Part shown: piece after piece, positions 11,155 through 20,734 of the stretch
Position numbering within the stretch: the stretch's first letter is position 1
How the letters are laid out: every line of letters begins with the position of its first letter
DNA from: Isoetes taiwanensis
Taxonomy: Eukaryota; Streptophyta; Lycopodiopsida; Isoetales; Isoetaceae
NCBI GenBank assembly: GCA_021234155.1
Contig: JAJEKV010000032.1
Coordinates: 13,158,283 to 13,222,282 of the forward strand
Length of the DNA stretch: 64,000 nucleotides
Direction: 5' to 3'
Program-made: the position numbers and the translations under genes
The notes under the pieces: model-generated
Databases searched by the model: none
Seen by the model: the letters and a program-made list of their open reading frames with translations, nothing else
What the model was told of the DNA's origin: nothing

Positions 11155-11330
11155 TGTTGTAAGGGATGACGAGAGTAAGGAATGGTTGGAAAATTGCTTG
11201 CAAAGTTTGCTTCAAAAGTAGACATGGCTAAATGTTTGAGTGAGAGGGAGGACTTCGTTGAGACACTTTTCAAGGCTGCCAAGAACAAAGGGATGGTTGT
11301 GGCATGGACTATTTGTGAGATGAAACTAGA

Positions 11331-11600
11331 ATGTGTGACAGTTTGTGGGACAGTTTTCCAGCATTGATGAAATTATGGCAATGTTGTATGGTCATTCCTG
11401 GAAGCACGACCTCTTGCGAGAGAGGTTTCTCCCGTCAAAATGCTATTAAGAGTGCTATAAGATTGAGCATGAACTTAGAAACTCTTGACACCACAATGTG
11501 TGTATCATTGTGGAATGAACCATTTGAAAGCATAGATTGGCAAGCATGTTACAAGGATTGGTATGAAGCGAAGCAAAGGAGAGGAATGCCACTTGAATAA
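11331..11600 (+). CDS. hAT C-terminal dimerisation domain (ZNF862-like)
   Basis: An 89-residue ORF with ALMKLWQCCMVIPGSTTSCE and GFSRQNAIKSAIR, then a closing tryptophan-containing tail. PxSTxxCERxFS is the core of the hAT dimerisation domain, and the GFSRQN variant matches the ZNF862-like branch. It is not a complete protein, because the RNase H-like catalytic part is missing. It lies inside the element defined by the 19-bp inverted repeats. Confidence 0.85.
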   Translation: MCDSLWDSFPALMKLWQCCMVIPGSTTSCERGFSRQNAIKSAIRLSMNLETLDTTMCVSLWNEPFESIDWQACYKDWYEAKQRRGMPLE

Positions 11601-11865
11601 GTTTTTGTGATTGATTTTAAACTTTAAACTATTATTTTTATTTCAGTAGTATCTATGTGATGAACTTATAATGGAAATATGCTTTGTTTTATGTATCTAT
11701 CTATGTTTTCCAAGGAAAAAACTGGTTTCTGTCATTTTAAATTTTTTTTATTGCATTTGAAAGGCTTGAATTTAGGAACTTCCTGTCACGTGAAAGGTGT
11801 AAAATTATTTTGCCCGTCCCTGAAAAATTAAGGGCGGACCGTCAAATTCAAGCACTGTTCGGCAT

Positions 11866-12833
11866 GCGTCTCATTGTGAAGCGTTTATATGAGAATAAAA
11901 TAACATTATGACGTAGTGGATAAGGCTTGCAATAAATTGAAGACTGAAAAAGGACAAGACTATAAGCGGCAACATTTAAACCTAGTATTAATTAATCCTT
12001 TGCAAAATGTTAAATGTGTGTCTTGGAAGCTTTCCTCACTTAGAGGCTCAACGTCCTAGCTTTATTTGAGATCCTCACAAAATGAAGAAAACCCCTCAAT
12101 TTAGGATCTTAAATTGCATTGACAAACCTTATTGCATCATTGCCTTGGGACAATGTACAACATGTTCTTCTACTTACATTGGAAATCATATGCTATACCG
12201 TTATTTGCAAATTGAGTGCCTATTTTCATAGAAGACATAACATTCTAAACTACCACTTGTAAAAAACATTATTCTACAAATTGCTTCTTAGCTTTGACTT
12301 GATTTTCATTTATTCTAGACTTTGCTTCAAAGCTTTGTGTGTGCCTTTTGTTCTCTAGTGCCCTCCGTGCCATTTGTTCTCTAGTGTTCTAAAATTTGCT
12401 TCAGAGCTTTCGTTCTCTAGTGTCCTTGCCTTATGGAATGCAACTTGACTTGATGGGAGATTACTCAAATGAGGCCTCGTAAGGTTCATGCGGCAAAATT
12501 AGTATGGAGATTATAGTAGTCTATCACGAACTAAATTTGGTAAAAGTATTGGCAAACAATGCATAGAAGACTTGGCTAACTTCTAATTAAGTTAAGCGTA
12601 TTTCTGTGGGGCCGTTGTCGTATTTTTAATTAAGTTAAGCATATTTTCTGTAGGGCCGTTATTTAATAAGTTTTTAGGGTGTAAACTGCCTACTGGTTCG
12701 TATGTATATGAGAGGGGTACTTAAATTACGAGAACAAGATATGTAGAAAACCATTAGGGGGTATACTTCATACGTCCGTGCAAGGTCGTATGGGAGGGGG
12801 TTTTCCTTGTGAAAAAACGTATACCTGGGGGTT
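11866..12833. other. Non-coding right part of the DNA transposon
   Basis: No ORF of interest. Two short direct duplications are visible: TTGTTCTCTAGTG-type words at 12345-12425, and a ~42-bp unit containing TTAATTAAGTTAAGC(G/A)TAT at about 12580-12665. Both could be subterminal repeats bound by the transposase. Confidence 0.5.
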
Positions 12834-12836
12834 TTT

Positions 12837-12893
12837 GGTTACCCCTTGAACGCACATGGCATATACCCCCTTAGTAAAGGTGAAACCCCCGGG
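12837..12893. repeat. Right terminal inverted repeat
   Basis: Reverse complement of the left end. The last 14 bases GTGAAACCCCCGGG are perfect and inner similarity is partial. It is followed by the TGGGTACC target copy at 12894-12901. Confidence 0.88.
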
Positions 12894-12901
12894 TGGGTAC
12901 C
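12894..12901. repeat. Target-site duplication of the DNA transposon, right copy
   Basis: TGGGTACC, identical to 3338-3345. LINE coding sequence (minus strand, I-A-L-V-P) resumes directly after it. Confidence 0.93.
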
Positions 12902-13150
12902 AAGGCAATGCAGCCTGTATTCAGTCTTGGATTTAAATTTTCAGCTTGCAAGAAGTCTGTATGCAGAAAAGATATCATTTTTAATCCAAACCCAATTGCA
13001 TTGGTAGAATTCGATGGGAATTCCATCCATACTCGGACATTTATTCTTAGCCAATAAGAGGGTGGCTTTTTCAAGATCCTCCATAGAGAGAGAGCGACTC
13101 AGAATATCTTTTTGGCTAGAGCTCATTATAGGTGAAACTTTTGAGATCAC
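12902..13150 (-). pseudogene. LINE ORF2, N-terminal reverse transcriptase segment
   Basis: Two overlapping frames together encode LAKNKCPSMDGIPIEFYQ, the start of the plant LINE reverse transcriptase. After a frame change comes NTGCIALVP, which ends exactly at the transposon insertion and continues at 3337 downward. This connects the two halves of ORF2 across 9.5 kb. Confidence 0.9.
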
Positions 13151-13181
13151 TAGCTCTTCATATGTATCTTGGAATGGTAAG

Positions 13182-13826
13182 TTATGTTCCCCAAAAAAAA
13201 CCTTGGAAATGATTATGTAAGTACCTTTTTAGATCCCCTGGGGATTTGAGGGTCGAGCCGTCGCCCAGTGCAATGGTTGATAGAGTAGATGACCTCTTCT
13301 TTTCTTTAGCTGACTTAAAGAAGAACTTGGTACATTTATCACCTTCATTTAGCCAAGTCAATCCTGCTTTGCATCTGTTCTCCATTATCTTGACTTCCTC
13401 TAGTGCCTTTATCTGTTCTATTATTCCCTTCTCCTCTATCCCATCATTCGGGCCCAATGCTCTAAGTGAGTGGAGCTGATTGTAGAGGTTATCCAACTCT
13501 CCCCTCTCCCTTTGCACTTTAGCTCTACCCCAACTTTTGGCATAATTTTTTATGTTACCCAGGGCCGTAATCATGGTTTCCATCCCTGAGCCCGTTCTGA
13601 AAGTGGATTGCCAAATGCTTTTATAGGCCTCCACAAATTCTGGATCTTTCAGATATCTAGTGTTGAGTTTGAATCTTGTTTTAGAAGTTCTAATCCGGCA
13701 AACCGGGTAGATATGACACGTGGATTGTGATCCGAGAGATAGCATTTTGTAGAAGGTTGGATCTATGCGCGTTTGGAAGGAAGGTAAGTGCCTCATCGTT
13801 GATGTAGCATCTATCATGTCTTGCAT
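13182..13826 (-). pseudogene. LINE ORF2, linker between endonuclease and reverse transcriptase
   Basis: A 214-residue open stretch containing the end of the endonuclease (the position of the SDH motif reads L-G-S-Q) and a helical linker with WLNEGDKCTKFFFKSAKEK, a conserved word of plant L1 ORF2 proteins. Frameshifts separate it from both neighbours. Confidence 0.88.
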
Positions 13827-14500
13827 AGGTCCTACCCATGCCTATCCATCCGTTACACCATGTATAGCCCTTATCTCCGTCTACTTCCATGAAGCCTATA
13901 TCTTCTAACAGTTTGCACCACTGTACTTTCTCAAACCCTTGCACAATTGCAGATGATACCCCTTGTCTATCCTCAGCTGCCTCCACCATATTGAAATCTC
14001 CTACCATTAGCCAAGCTACCTTGTTCCCGAAACCTTTTAATTTGTGCCTAAGAGTGGCCCATAGGGCTCCTCTGCCTCTGGGGTTGTTATGGGCGTAAAC
14101 GTTCACCAAGCCCCATACTTTACCTTCTTGTTGCCATAAGATTAAAGACCATCTCCCAAATCTGTCTACCTGTGACTCACATACTTTTACTTCTTTTTTC
14201 CACGCGATGAGGGTCCCTGCACTAGAAGTTTCCTTTACTGCAGCAATACCCACGTATTCGTTGCCTATTACTTTGAACAGCTCTTGTATTTCTTCCTTTT
14301 TACACTTATGTTCTTGTAAGCATATCACATCCGGGTTAACCCCCTTTATGGCGCTTGCCACCCTACTCTTCTTGTATTCAGAGGATTTTACTCCCCTAAT
14401 ATTCCAACTGAGAATTTTATGATTCATAAAGAGATGTTTCCCGATCCTTTTTCCTTTTCGTGCTATCCGATCCGACCCTTCTTCTTCTAGACTTGTGCTT
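13690..14500 (-). pseudogene. LINE ORF2, AP-type endonuclease
   Basis: The endonuclease/exonuclease/phosphatase fold is recognisable from LSWNIRGV at its start, VICLQEHK, and WLMVGDFNMV with the catalytic Asp and Asn. The start MNHKILSWNIRG fits a plant LINE ORF2 start at about 14426. The open frame further upstream continues through the poly(A)-derived lysine run of the inserted retroposon, so the longer ORF start is an artefact. Confidence 0.92.
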
Positions 14501-14504
14501 GTTT

Positions 14505-14506
<2 letters not shown>

Positions 14507-14553
<47 letters not shown>

Positions 14554-15891
14554 GATATTTAAAACCAGTACAAGACCTTGTGACCTTATTTCAGGCTCCA
14601 CAATAGGCCAGATAGGAAGAATTCATATGCCCATGGTCGCCAGATGGGAAGTATTTACAAAGAAAACCCATAACAACTATGATGATATTGGTTAGGATAC
14701 AAAGAGATCCATTACTCCGTTGGAAGCCCTGCTCAACTTCTTCCCTCCAAGAGAAGTACTACAGGGACCTCTAACAAATTCCTGTGGAGTACTAGAGAAA
14801 GTGGTCGCCCTCTTCCCGCTCTAGGCTGTACTACAGGAGCAAGATTCCTCAGTTTCCTGAACCTTTCGCATCTGCTCCAATACCATATAGTTGTTGTCGT
14901 CCTTAAGACCAGATCAAGATTTAAAGCCCATAGCTCAAGATTAGCGGCCAAATCTGATAAACCCTATTCCATTGGCATCAAGAGCAGACTCCCTGTTAAT
15001 TCTGAAACAAGAATCACCTATGCCCCAGCCCCGAAAGATGCAAGCGTAGAGGGGCAGACGGCATGCTTCATCCCTGCGCGTTAACTTGGCGGAGATCCAA
15101 CCAGATTTAAGGTACTATAAGGAGTTCATGCCTCCATTTCTTCCCCCGAAAATGGTGAAGGTCAGGCCTCCCCAAAGGGTGGTCTACCTGCTCAATCACA
15201 CCGCTTCTACCCTTACATGGGTTCTTGAATCACTAGAGCTCTACACAGCAATGAGACACCCAGGTCTCCCGCCCTGAAATGCCTGCTTAGAAGTCTTGAA
15301 TCAATGACAAAAGAATAAGCCTGTCACAGTTTTGGACACCAAGCTTACCCAGCCAGGAAGGGGGGAGCAAAAAGCACAATGAGTAAACAACATCACACTA
15401 ACCAGGAAAGCACTACTGCCCTTTAGAAAGTATATTTGTTTACAATCCTAGTGGAAAATGGATGAGGCAAGGCAAGCAACACAGAAGCCAGTGAAAAGAT
15501 GCAGACCAAGATCCTTTAACGAAAACTCGGGCTGGGCCCAACCTACAGTGAGTGCAGGTCTTGAGAACCGCAGTGAGAGCGGCAGACAAGATTCTTGATT
15601 CCCTCCTCTCGCTATTCCAATAGCTGAAATACATGCCAAGAAACCTCATCTAACTTACCAGTAGAACCTCCGGACAAAATCACGAAGCATTTGTGCTCTG
15701 CCATTCTCCAAACGAAACAAGAACTCCGATGCCCAGCTGCAATACCAAGAACCGGTGACCCCAGCCGCTTCTGCTTTGGGAATGGCAGTGGTGCAGAGCC
15801 CTGCACCCTTCTGGCGTCCACCCTTTGCCTGAGCCTGCAAGAAACGGGCGCGGCCTAAGCCGCCGCCCTAGCCGCCATCGCCATCGCCAAC
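14507..15891 (-). mobile_element. Non-autonomous poly(A) retroposon inserted between LINE ORF1 and ORF2
   Basis: On the minus strand the element starts near 15890 with repeated GGCGATGGCGATGGCGGC. It runs about 1.34 kb without a long ORF and ends ...CGCCCTC followed by 41 A (T-run 14507-14547). The host LINE ends ...TATCCCTCAAAA, so the two share the terminal CCCTC(A)n, suggesting the same machinery moved both. ORF1 ends at its right edge and ORF2 upstream sequence resumes at its left edge. A target duplication is not clean, because both flanks are A-rich (GGAAAAAAACAA and GGAAACAAGC). It could also be a retrocopy of a cellular mRNA that I do not recognise. Confidence 0.65.
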
Positions 15892-15892
15892 G

Positions 15893-16738
15893 TTTGTTTT
15901 TTTCCCCTGTTAGAGAAGGGGGATCTTCATCCACCATATCCTCCTCTTCCATTAGATCCGCCCACTTATTTTTGTTTGGGAAAATGACTCTCTCTATATC
16001 ATCCAATTCCCCATATACCACTATATCACTCTCAATCCCTCCTTCCGCTTCAGAAAGCGCTCCCTTCTCTGTGTTTGTTGTTTCCAGAATGTACTGAGAG
16101 AAAGGATTTTTTGCTCCTAGAACAATGTGAGTACTCGGAGATGCCTGGGGGAGAGGTTTTGACCGGAGTGCTCCGCTCCTCCAAGCAATGTTCCTAGTCC
16201 TCCCTTTTTGTTTGGAACCTACCACTTCCCATGACTGATCGTCGGCTTTTGGTAAACTTATGAGATTACTGGGCTGCATTGTCGATTCATTAGCTAGCTT
16301 TCCCACGATGCTGGAGCAGTGATTCTCACCTCCCTGACTAGGGGCGCTTGGGGTGATACTCACTTGAGTGATGGGATGGCTAACTGGTGCACCATTGGAT
16401 GTGGGAGGATCATTAAGGCCAGTCGGAGTTTGTTGTTGAGGAGTCCCAACTTTTGTAGACCTGACTTGGGGGTTCTCTTCTAATCCTTCAATCTTTATGT
16501 TCGGAAACATTCTGTATATTTCCCATCTATTGGTCAATTTCAGGGGGAACTTGAAAGAGCATTTGCCACTCTTAACTACCACCCCTTTAGGTATGCCTGA
16601 CGTTGCCGGTATTGCTACACAAATCTTTGGTCCTTTGGCGATGGAATGTGAGATGTACGCTCCTACTGTGTTAGCAATGACCTTTAAGAATTCAGGTACC
16701 AAATGTCTCGAGGTAAGTGTTCGATCTCTAACCAACAC
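15893..16738 (-). pseudogene. LINE ORF1, C-terminal part
   Basis: Continues ORF1 in a shifted frame: KFPLKLTNRWEIYRMFPNI, then a low-complexity Pro/Ser/Gln-rich tail ending MEEEDMVDEDPPSLTGEKN at the retroposon insertion. In plant LINEs ORF1 ends with such a low-complexity region. I see no CCHC knuckle in it. Confidence 0.75.
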
Positions 16739-18060
16739 GGAATTTTGATGGCCGAGATTTGATGGGGAGAGAAGCCAGTTGAGTAATATTGATATAAAAT
16801 GTATTCTCCCATGAATGCGTCTACTGCGCGGGACACCATCTTATCTACCACTGCTTCGCTATCAAAAAGAATGAGAAAGAAGTTACTTCCTAGTGCCTTT
16901 AGCGATGCGTGTTGAGGTAGGCCTAATTTCTTCAAGTGTGCTGAGAGCCAGTATTCCAGTTTTCGGAGGTCCAGGAAGCCTCCTGTAAAGAAGCCTATGA
17001 CTGACCGTGTCACCAAATTCTCAACATATTTTACGTGCATGTCGTGATCTATTTCTGCAACTGGGAAGTTGGACTCCTCGTCAACTTCCATACTTCCATC
17101 TTCTTCCGGACACTGTTGGCCTTTATTTAGTTTGCTCAGATCTTGAGCAAATCCTGCTTCCACTATTTTTAGAGCTGCGTCAACTCTCAAACTACTGACT
17201 GTTTCTGTTGGTAACTTGTTCTTTATCCATTCTGAAAACCTCGGTTTGTTCACTCTTGCTACAGTGTCATTATTCTTCCACGCATCCCTTGTATTACTTC
17301 TTGTACCACCTGCACCTCTGACCTTCTCTTGATTGTGCTCTCTATCCCCTGAGTTGATCTGTGAAGACAGTTTTTTTGCCTCTATGCTTTGATGAGATAT
17401 CCCCCCTTTTGTGATGCTCTCTGTACTCCATTTCTCTTTCATTATAGCGCCTCCCAATCCTACGGATTTGTGCTTCGTCTCTGCTAGTTTTTCATTTTCT
17501 TCCAACTCTTTCTCGTTTGCTTCTGTTTCTGCTTCTTCCATCTGTGAAACTTCCATGGATGCTTCTTCCACATGTGAGACTTCCATTGGTGAAACTGGTC
17601 TGCAAGGTTGTGTGAATTTTTTCTGCCCTCCTGCACTATCTCTTACCCCTGCCCCTAATATTGCAGATTTCAATTTTTGGATAGCACCGATGGCACTCAC
17701 ATTTGCCTTAGAGGCCAGATCTTCCCCTGCTGATACCTTATCTACTTGGTTGCCCTTTGGGGGATGATTAATCCTATGTGAAGTAGGGACGGCTGCTAAT
17801 GAACCTGGATTCTTATCTGATACACTATGGAAATGATTTGCCTGATGCTGGGCAAAAGCCCCAATTTCTGAAGCCGATTTGTTGGAGGCCCCTTCGGCTG
17901 GAGACAATTTGCAGACTCCTGGGGTCTGCCGGATGGCTGAGGAGCTGCCGCTGGCAGGGCGAATCGGGGGCCATGGGGCCCCGTTGTTTTTACCTGGGTC
18001 GGACCCAGGCCGAGTTCCGACAGCCACGGCCGCTACAGTTACGTCTGCGCCTTCGTCCAT
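16684..18060 (-). pseudogene. LINE ORF1, DUF4283-like nucleic-acid-binding protein
   Basis: I place the start at the ATG at 18060 (MDEGADVTVAAVAVG), only 34 bases inside the LINE 5' end. The longer frame upstream lies in flanking DNA. A long disordered N-terminal region precedes a DUF4283-like domain (VENLVTRSVIGFFTGGFLDL, YWLSAHLKKLG, GSNFFLILFDSEA, PCWLEIEHLP). The frame breaks near 16700 just after EIEHLP, and the domain resumes one frame over (15893-16738). ORF1 proteins of plant LINEs coat the RNA and are needed for retrotransposition. Confidence 0.82.
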
Positions 18061-18094
18061 TACAGCGGCAAACTCAGCCCTAGAAGCTTTTTTC

Positions 18095-18110
18095 CAGAAG
18101 TCCCTAACAT
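18095..18110. repeat. Target-site duplication of the LINE, right copy
   Basis: CAGAAGTCCCTAACAT, identical to 979-994. It fixes the 5' end of the LINE at 18094. Confidence 0.95.
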
Positions 18111-20397
18111 GATAACTTGAGACTTTTAGGGTAGGCTTAATGGAATTTATACATAATGCATAGGACCTTCGTGGCAACGACTTCTGGAGAACCAATTGAA
18201 GGGCTCATATGATGTGTATATAGACTTTGTCTTCTGCCATTCTCCATAAAACATGCAGTCACATGCAGTATTAGTGTGTCTCGTCCAATATCTCTATCTT
18301 AAAAATTCCGTAAAGGCCACCTATTCTTATGCAATATAAAAATCTAGTATACAAATTGGAATTCCTAAGTTTTTTTGTTTGGCATAAAATATGCCATGCA
18401 CCTATTCCTGAAGAATCCTAGCATATCCTCTTTCAAAGACAGAACATTTGATTCATATATAGGATGTTGACCAACTTCACCATACATGGTAACTAGTGCA
18501 AACATTTCTGCACAATATCAACAATAGGTAAAAAGAAATATACACTGAAAAAAGACGATAAAAAATAAATGACCTGAGAGCATTTTACAGAAAGAACTCA
18601 ATCCTGCTTGCAAGAGATTCTCCATGTTGACTGTTCAGCTGATTTACATATCTCTAGGTGTGTAGCAGTAGGAAAGTATGTCTCTAATTGCTAAAATAAA
18701 GCACAGACTCGGATATTCATGCGTGATCGATCAGATAAAACAATATTAAAATGTGATAAATCTCTCACAAGTAGGTTGTTGTCCACGTAGATGTTGTTAT
18801 TTGCTGAAATAAAGCACAGACTCGAATATTCATGCGTGATCGGTCAGATAAAACAATATTAACATGTGATAAATCACTCACAAGTAGGCTGTTGTCCACG
18901 TAGAAGTTGTTACCTACAGATGGCTCTATATACACACTTCTACAATATAGCTGAATCCAAAAATTAGGAGAGCTAAGAACTGGCAGGAAGTTTGAACTAT
19001 ATTAAATTAAAGTCTACAACAACCAGGAAGTTCTCAAAATGAAGCAAACGAACCTTTACATATGCATAATCCAATTCATTTTCTCCTTAGACATCCTATA
19101 TAGGCAAACAGTTTCATGGTTTCCAAGGATATAACTTCATAAAAAATATTAATATAGATGGTTTACCTCATAACTTTCAAAACTTTTGGTCCCAGTGCAA
19201 TACCTGCATCAACCATAATTAATATGATTATCTCTCAAGAATTTCACCACTTCAACCACTCTTTTGTGGCCAGGCACAGAGAAGTGGCACAGAGATCTGG
19301 CTGTTAAGCTATGGCGGCAGAAGCATAAGAAAGCCGGATTATGGCCTGAAGATTCTTATCAAACTCAATCTATGTATCAACAACACGAAATATTTTGTCT
19401 TTGGTTTGAATATATGGGTTCTGTTTGAAAACCCATGTAAGTACTCAATATATAATCCCTGTTGCATGTTGCCTTCATGGATACAATTAAATTTACTGTG
19501 TTCAAAAGTCCTTTACTCTTCTGGGCCAACACAAGCTACAGCCCTATTTCATTTTCAAAGAAAAGCTGTGGATTACTAGAGGCTTGCATCTGTGCTAAAG
19601 CGGCCCCGATTGGCATTCAATCTATTCCGAGAAATAATAGAGTAGGGGATTTCCCTGATGTATATTTACAATGCTATTATCCACAGATTCTAAAAGTCTG
19701 GCAAAGTAATGTGCAGATAAGGGCCCTGTCATTCAAAGCTTTCCCTGTACTAAAAAGTGATTGATCTGAACTAAGTCCCTAGCATCTGGACCTATTCCAT
19801 CTCTCCGCCAGCCCCATTTTTCTCCTTCCATGCCATGGCCAGTTCCAAACATCGTCGTTTTGCATAGGGCGAAGCCCAAGCTTCAGCTATGTGCCTAGAA
19901 AGTCGTGTTTGCCTGCCTAGCTTTTTTTTTCCATTTTCTTTTTTTTTTGCTCTGTTTGTGTATGTTCTCGCAGGTACGCTCCTTTCATTATGTGGTTCAG
20001 TATTTCCAAAAGAGAGAGCTGGAACTTCATTTTATCTCCAGTTATAATCTTAGAAATCGGTTTTCCAATGTGTTCTGTTCATGTTTTGATTCCACAAACA
20101 GGTAAGGTCTCTGAACAAAACTCACAAGCAAGACTATATTTACGCCCTTAGTGCATAGACCAACGCCATAGCAACAGCCATACCAAGGGTTTGTGTTTGG
20201 GTTCAAGGAAAACATTGCATAAAAAGAGAGGGGATCGAATTAGACTCAATTGGAAGTAAGAGTAGACTTACTTGGAAGCAATCGAAGGGCAGAGCTGCTT
20301 TGAGCAACTGATTTCAGAATTATAGAGTGGGCAACACTTCTTATATAGCAAATGCCAGATCAAGCTTTTCATCGCCAGACTGGATCATTTAATTTAC
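18111..20397. other. Intergenic DNA with a 113-bp tandem duplication
   Basis: No convincing gene. Units 18690-18802 and 18803-18914 are near-identical direct copies starting GCT(A/G)AAATAAAGCACAGACTC. Short open stretches such as 19462-19764 have no recognisable content and are probably chance. Confidence 0.6.
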
Positions 20398-20731
20398 CTT
20401 CAAGCTGTCGCAGCAGATCCAGAGCAGAGGATTGCTTCCAAAGCAAGAAAGAGGATTGCTTTCCAAGCAAGAAATCCCGTCAAATTTTCTTTTTTATTTT
20501 CATTTATTTTTTTCCAAAAACACGTGTTGCTTCCAGGTTTTTTTTGCTGGGGAAAAAATATTACCCTCAAACAGAAATGGACCTTCAAGCTGTCGCGACA
20601 GATGCAGAGCAGAGGATTGCTTCCAAGGCAAGAAATCCCATCAATTTTTTTTTTTTTTTTTTTTTTTAAACACGTGTCGCTTCCAGGTTTTTTGCTGGGG
20701 AAAAAATATTGCCTTCAAACAGAAATGGGGA
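20398..20731 (+). repeat. Tandem duplication of ~180 bp with T-runs
   Basis: Two copies start CTTCAAGCTGTCGC at about 20399 and 20583, share GCAGAGGATTGCTTCCAA, ACACGTGT and GCTGGGGAAAAAATATT, and differ mainly in T-run length. They sit directly upstream of a decayed LINE reverse transcriptase and could be part of its 5' region. Confidence 0.75.
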
Positions 20732-20734
20732 CTG

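Larger units (their letters stand above)
10420..11857 (+). mobile_element. Internally deleted hAT transposon nested in the larger transposon
   Basis: The ends CAGGGCTCGAATTTGACGG and CCGTCAAATTCAAGCACTG are 19-bp inverted repeats with two mismatches. The perfect 8-bp duplications TTCGGCAT flank the element at 10412-10419 and 11858-11865. Both the CAG-type ends and 8-bp duplications are hAT hallmarks. At 1438 bp it is too short to be autonomous. It keeps the C-terminal hAT dimerisation domain (11331-11600) and scraps of coding sequence upstream (10942-11370). Confidence 0.93.
3346..12893 (+). mobile_element. 9.5-kb autonomous-type DNA transposon, superfamily unclear
   Basis: The ends CCCGGGGGTTTCAC and GTGAAACCCCCGGG are perfect 14-bp inverted repeats. 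Weaker inverted similarity continues for about 55-60 bp, and 8-bp direct duplications TGGGTACC flank the element. It sits inside the LINE reverse transcriptase. It encodes a zinc-finger protein (4353-5372) and a multi-exon transposase-like protein (about 5613-8795). Candidate acidic residues are D (6509), D (6854) and E in ACENFFSKVGG (7638), spaced about 114 and 233 residues apart. An 8-bp duplication and a long D2-E gap are known for P and hAT transposases. The ENFF word recalls P/THAP9 proteins, but I cannot assign a superfamily by eye. One in-frame TGA (6803) and a nested hAT element suggest a recently dead copy. Confidence 0.88.
995..18094 (-). mobile_element. Full-length plant L1-type LINE with nested insertions
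   Basis: The element reads right to left. ORF1 (18060 down to about 15893) encodes a DUF4283-like RNA-binding protein. ORF2 (about 14500 to 1138) encodes an AP-type endonuclease, reverse transcriptase and a zf-RVT C-terminal domain. A poly(A) tail appears as the T-run at 995-1009. Perfect 16-bp target duplications (979-994 and 18095-18110) prove both ends. Without the 9.5-kb DNA transposon (3346-12893) and the poly(A) retroposon (14507-about 15891), about 6.2 kb remains, a normal full length for plant LINEs. ORF1 and ORF2 contain several frameshifts, so this copy is dead. The ORF1 ATG lies only about 34 bases from the 5' end. Confidence 0.93.

Noticed and set aside
14501-14601. Upstream extension of the LINE endonuclease ORF through a run of lysines
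   Set aside because: The lysines are the poly(A) tail of the inserted retroposon. The ORF2 start is more likely at the MNHKILSWN Met.
15440-15840. Small ORFs in the poly(A) retroposon (for example RAQMLRDFVRRFYW)
   Set aside because: Several overlapping short frames with no recognisable domain. Kept only as part of the retroposon.
18061-18195. First 45 residues of the long LINE ORF1 frame
   Set aside because: They lie outside the LINE, beyond the 16-bp target duplication, so they are flanking DNA.
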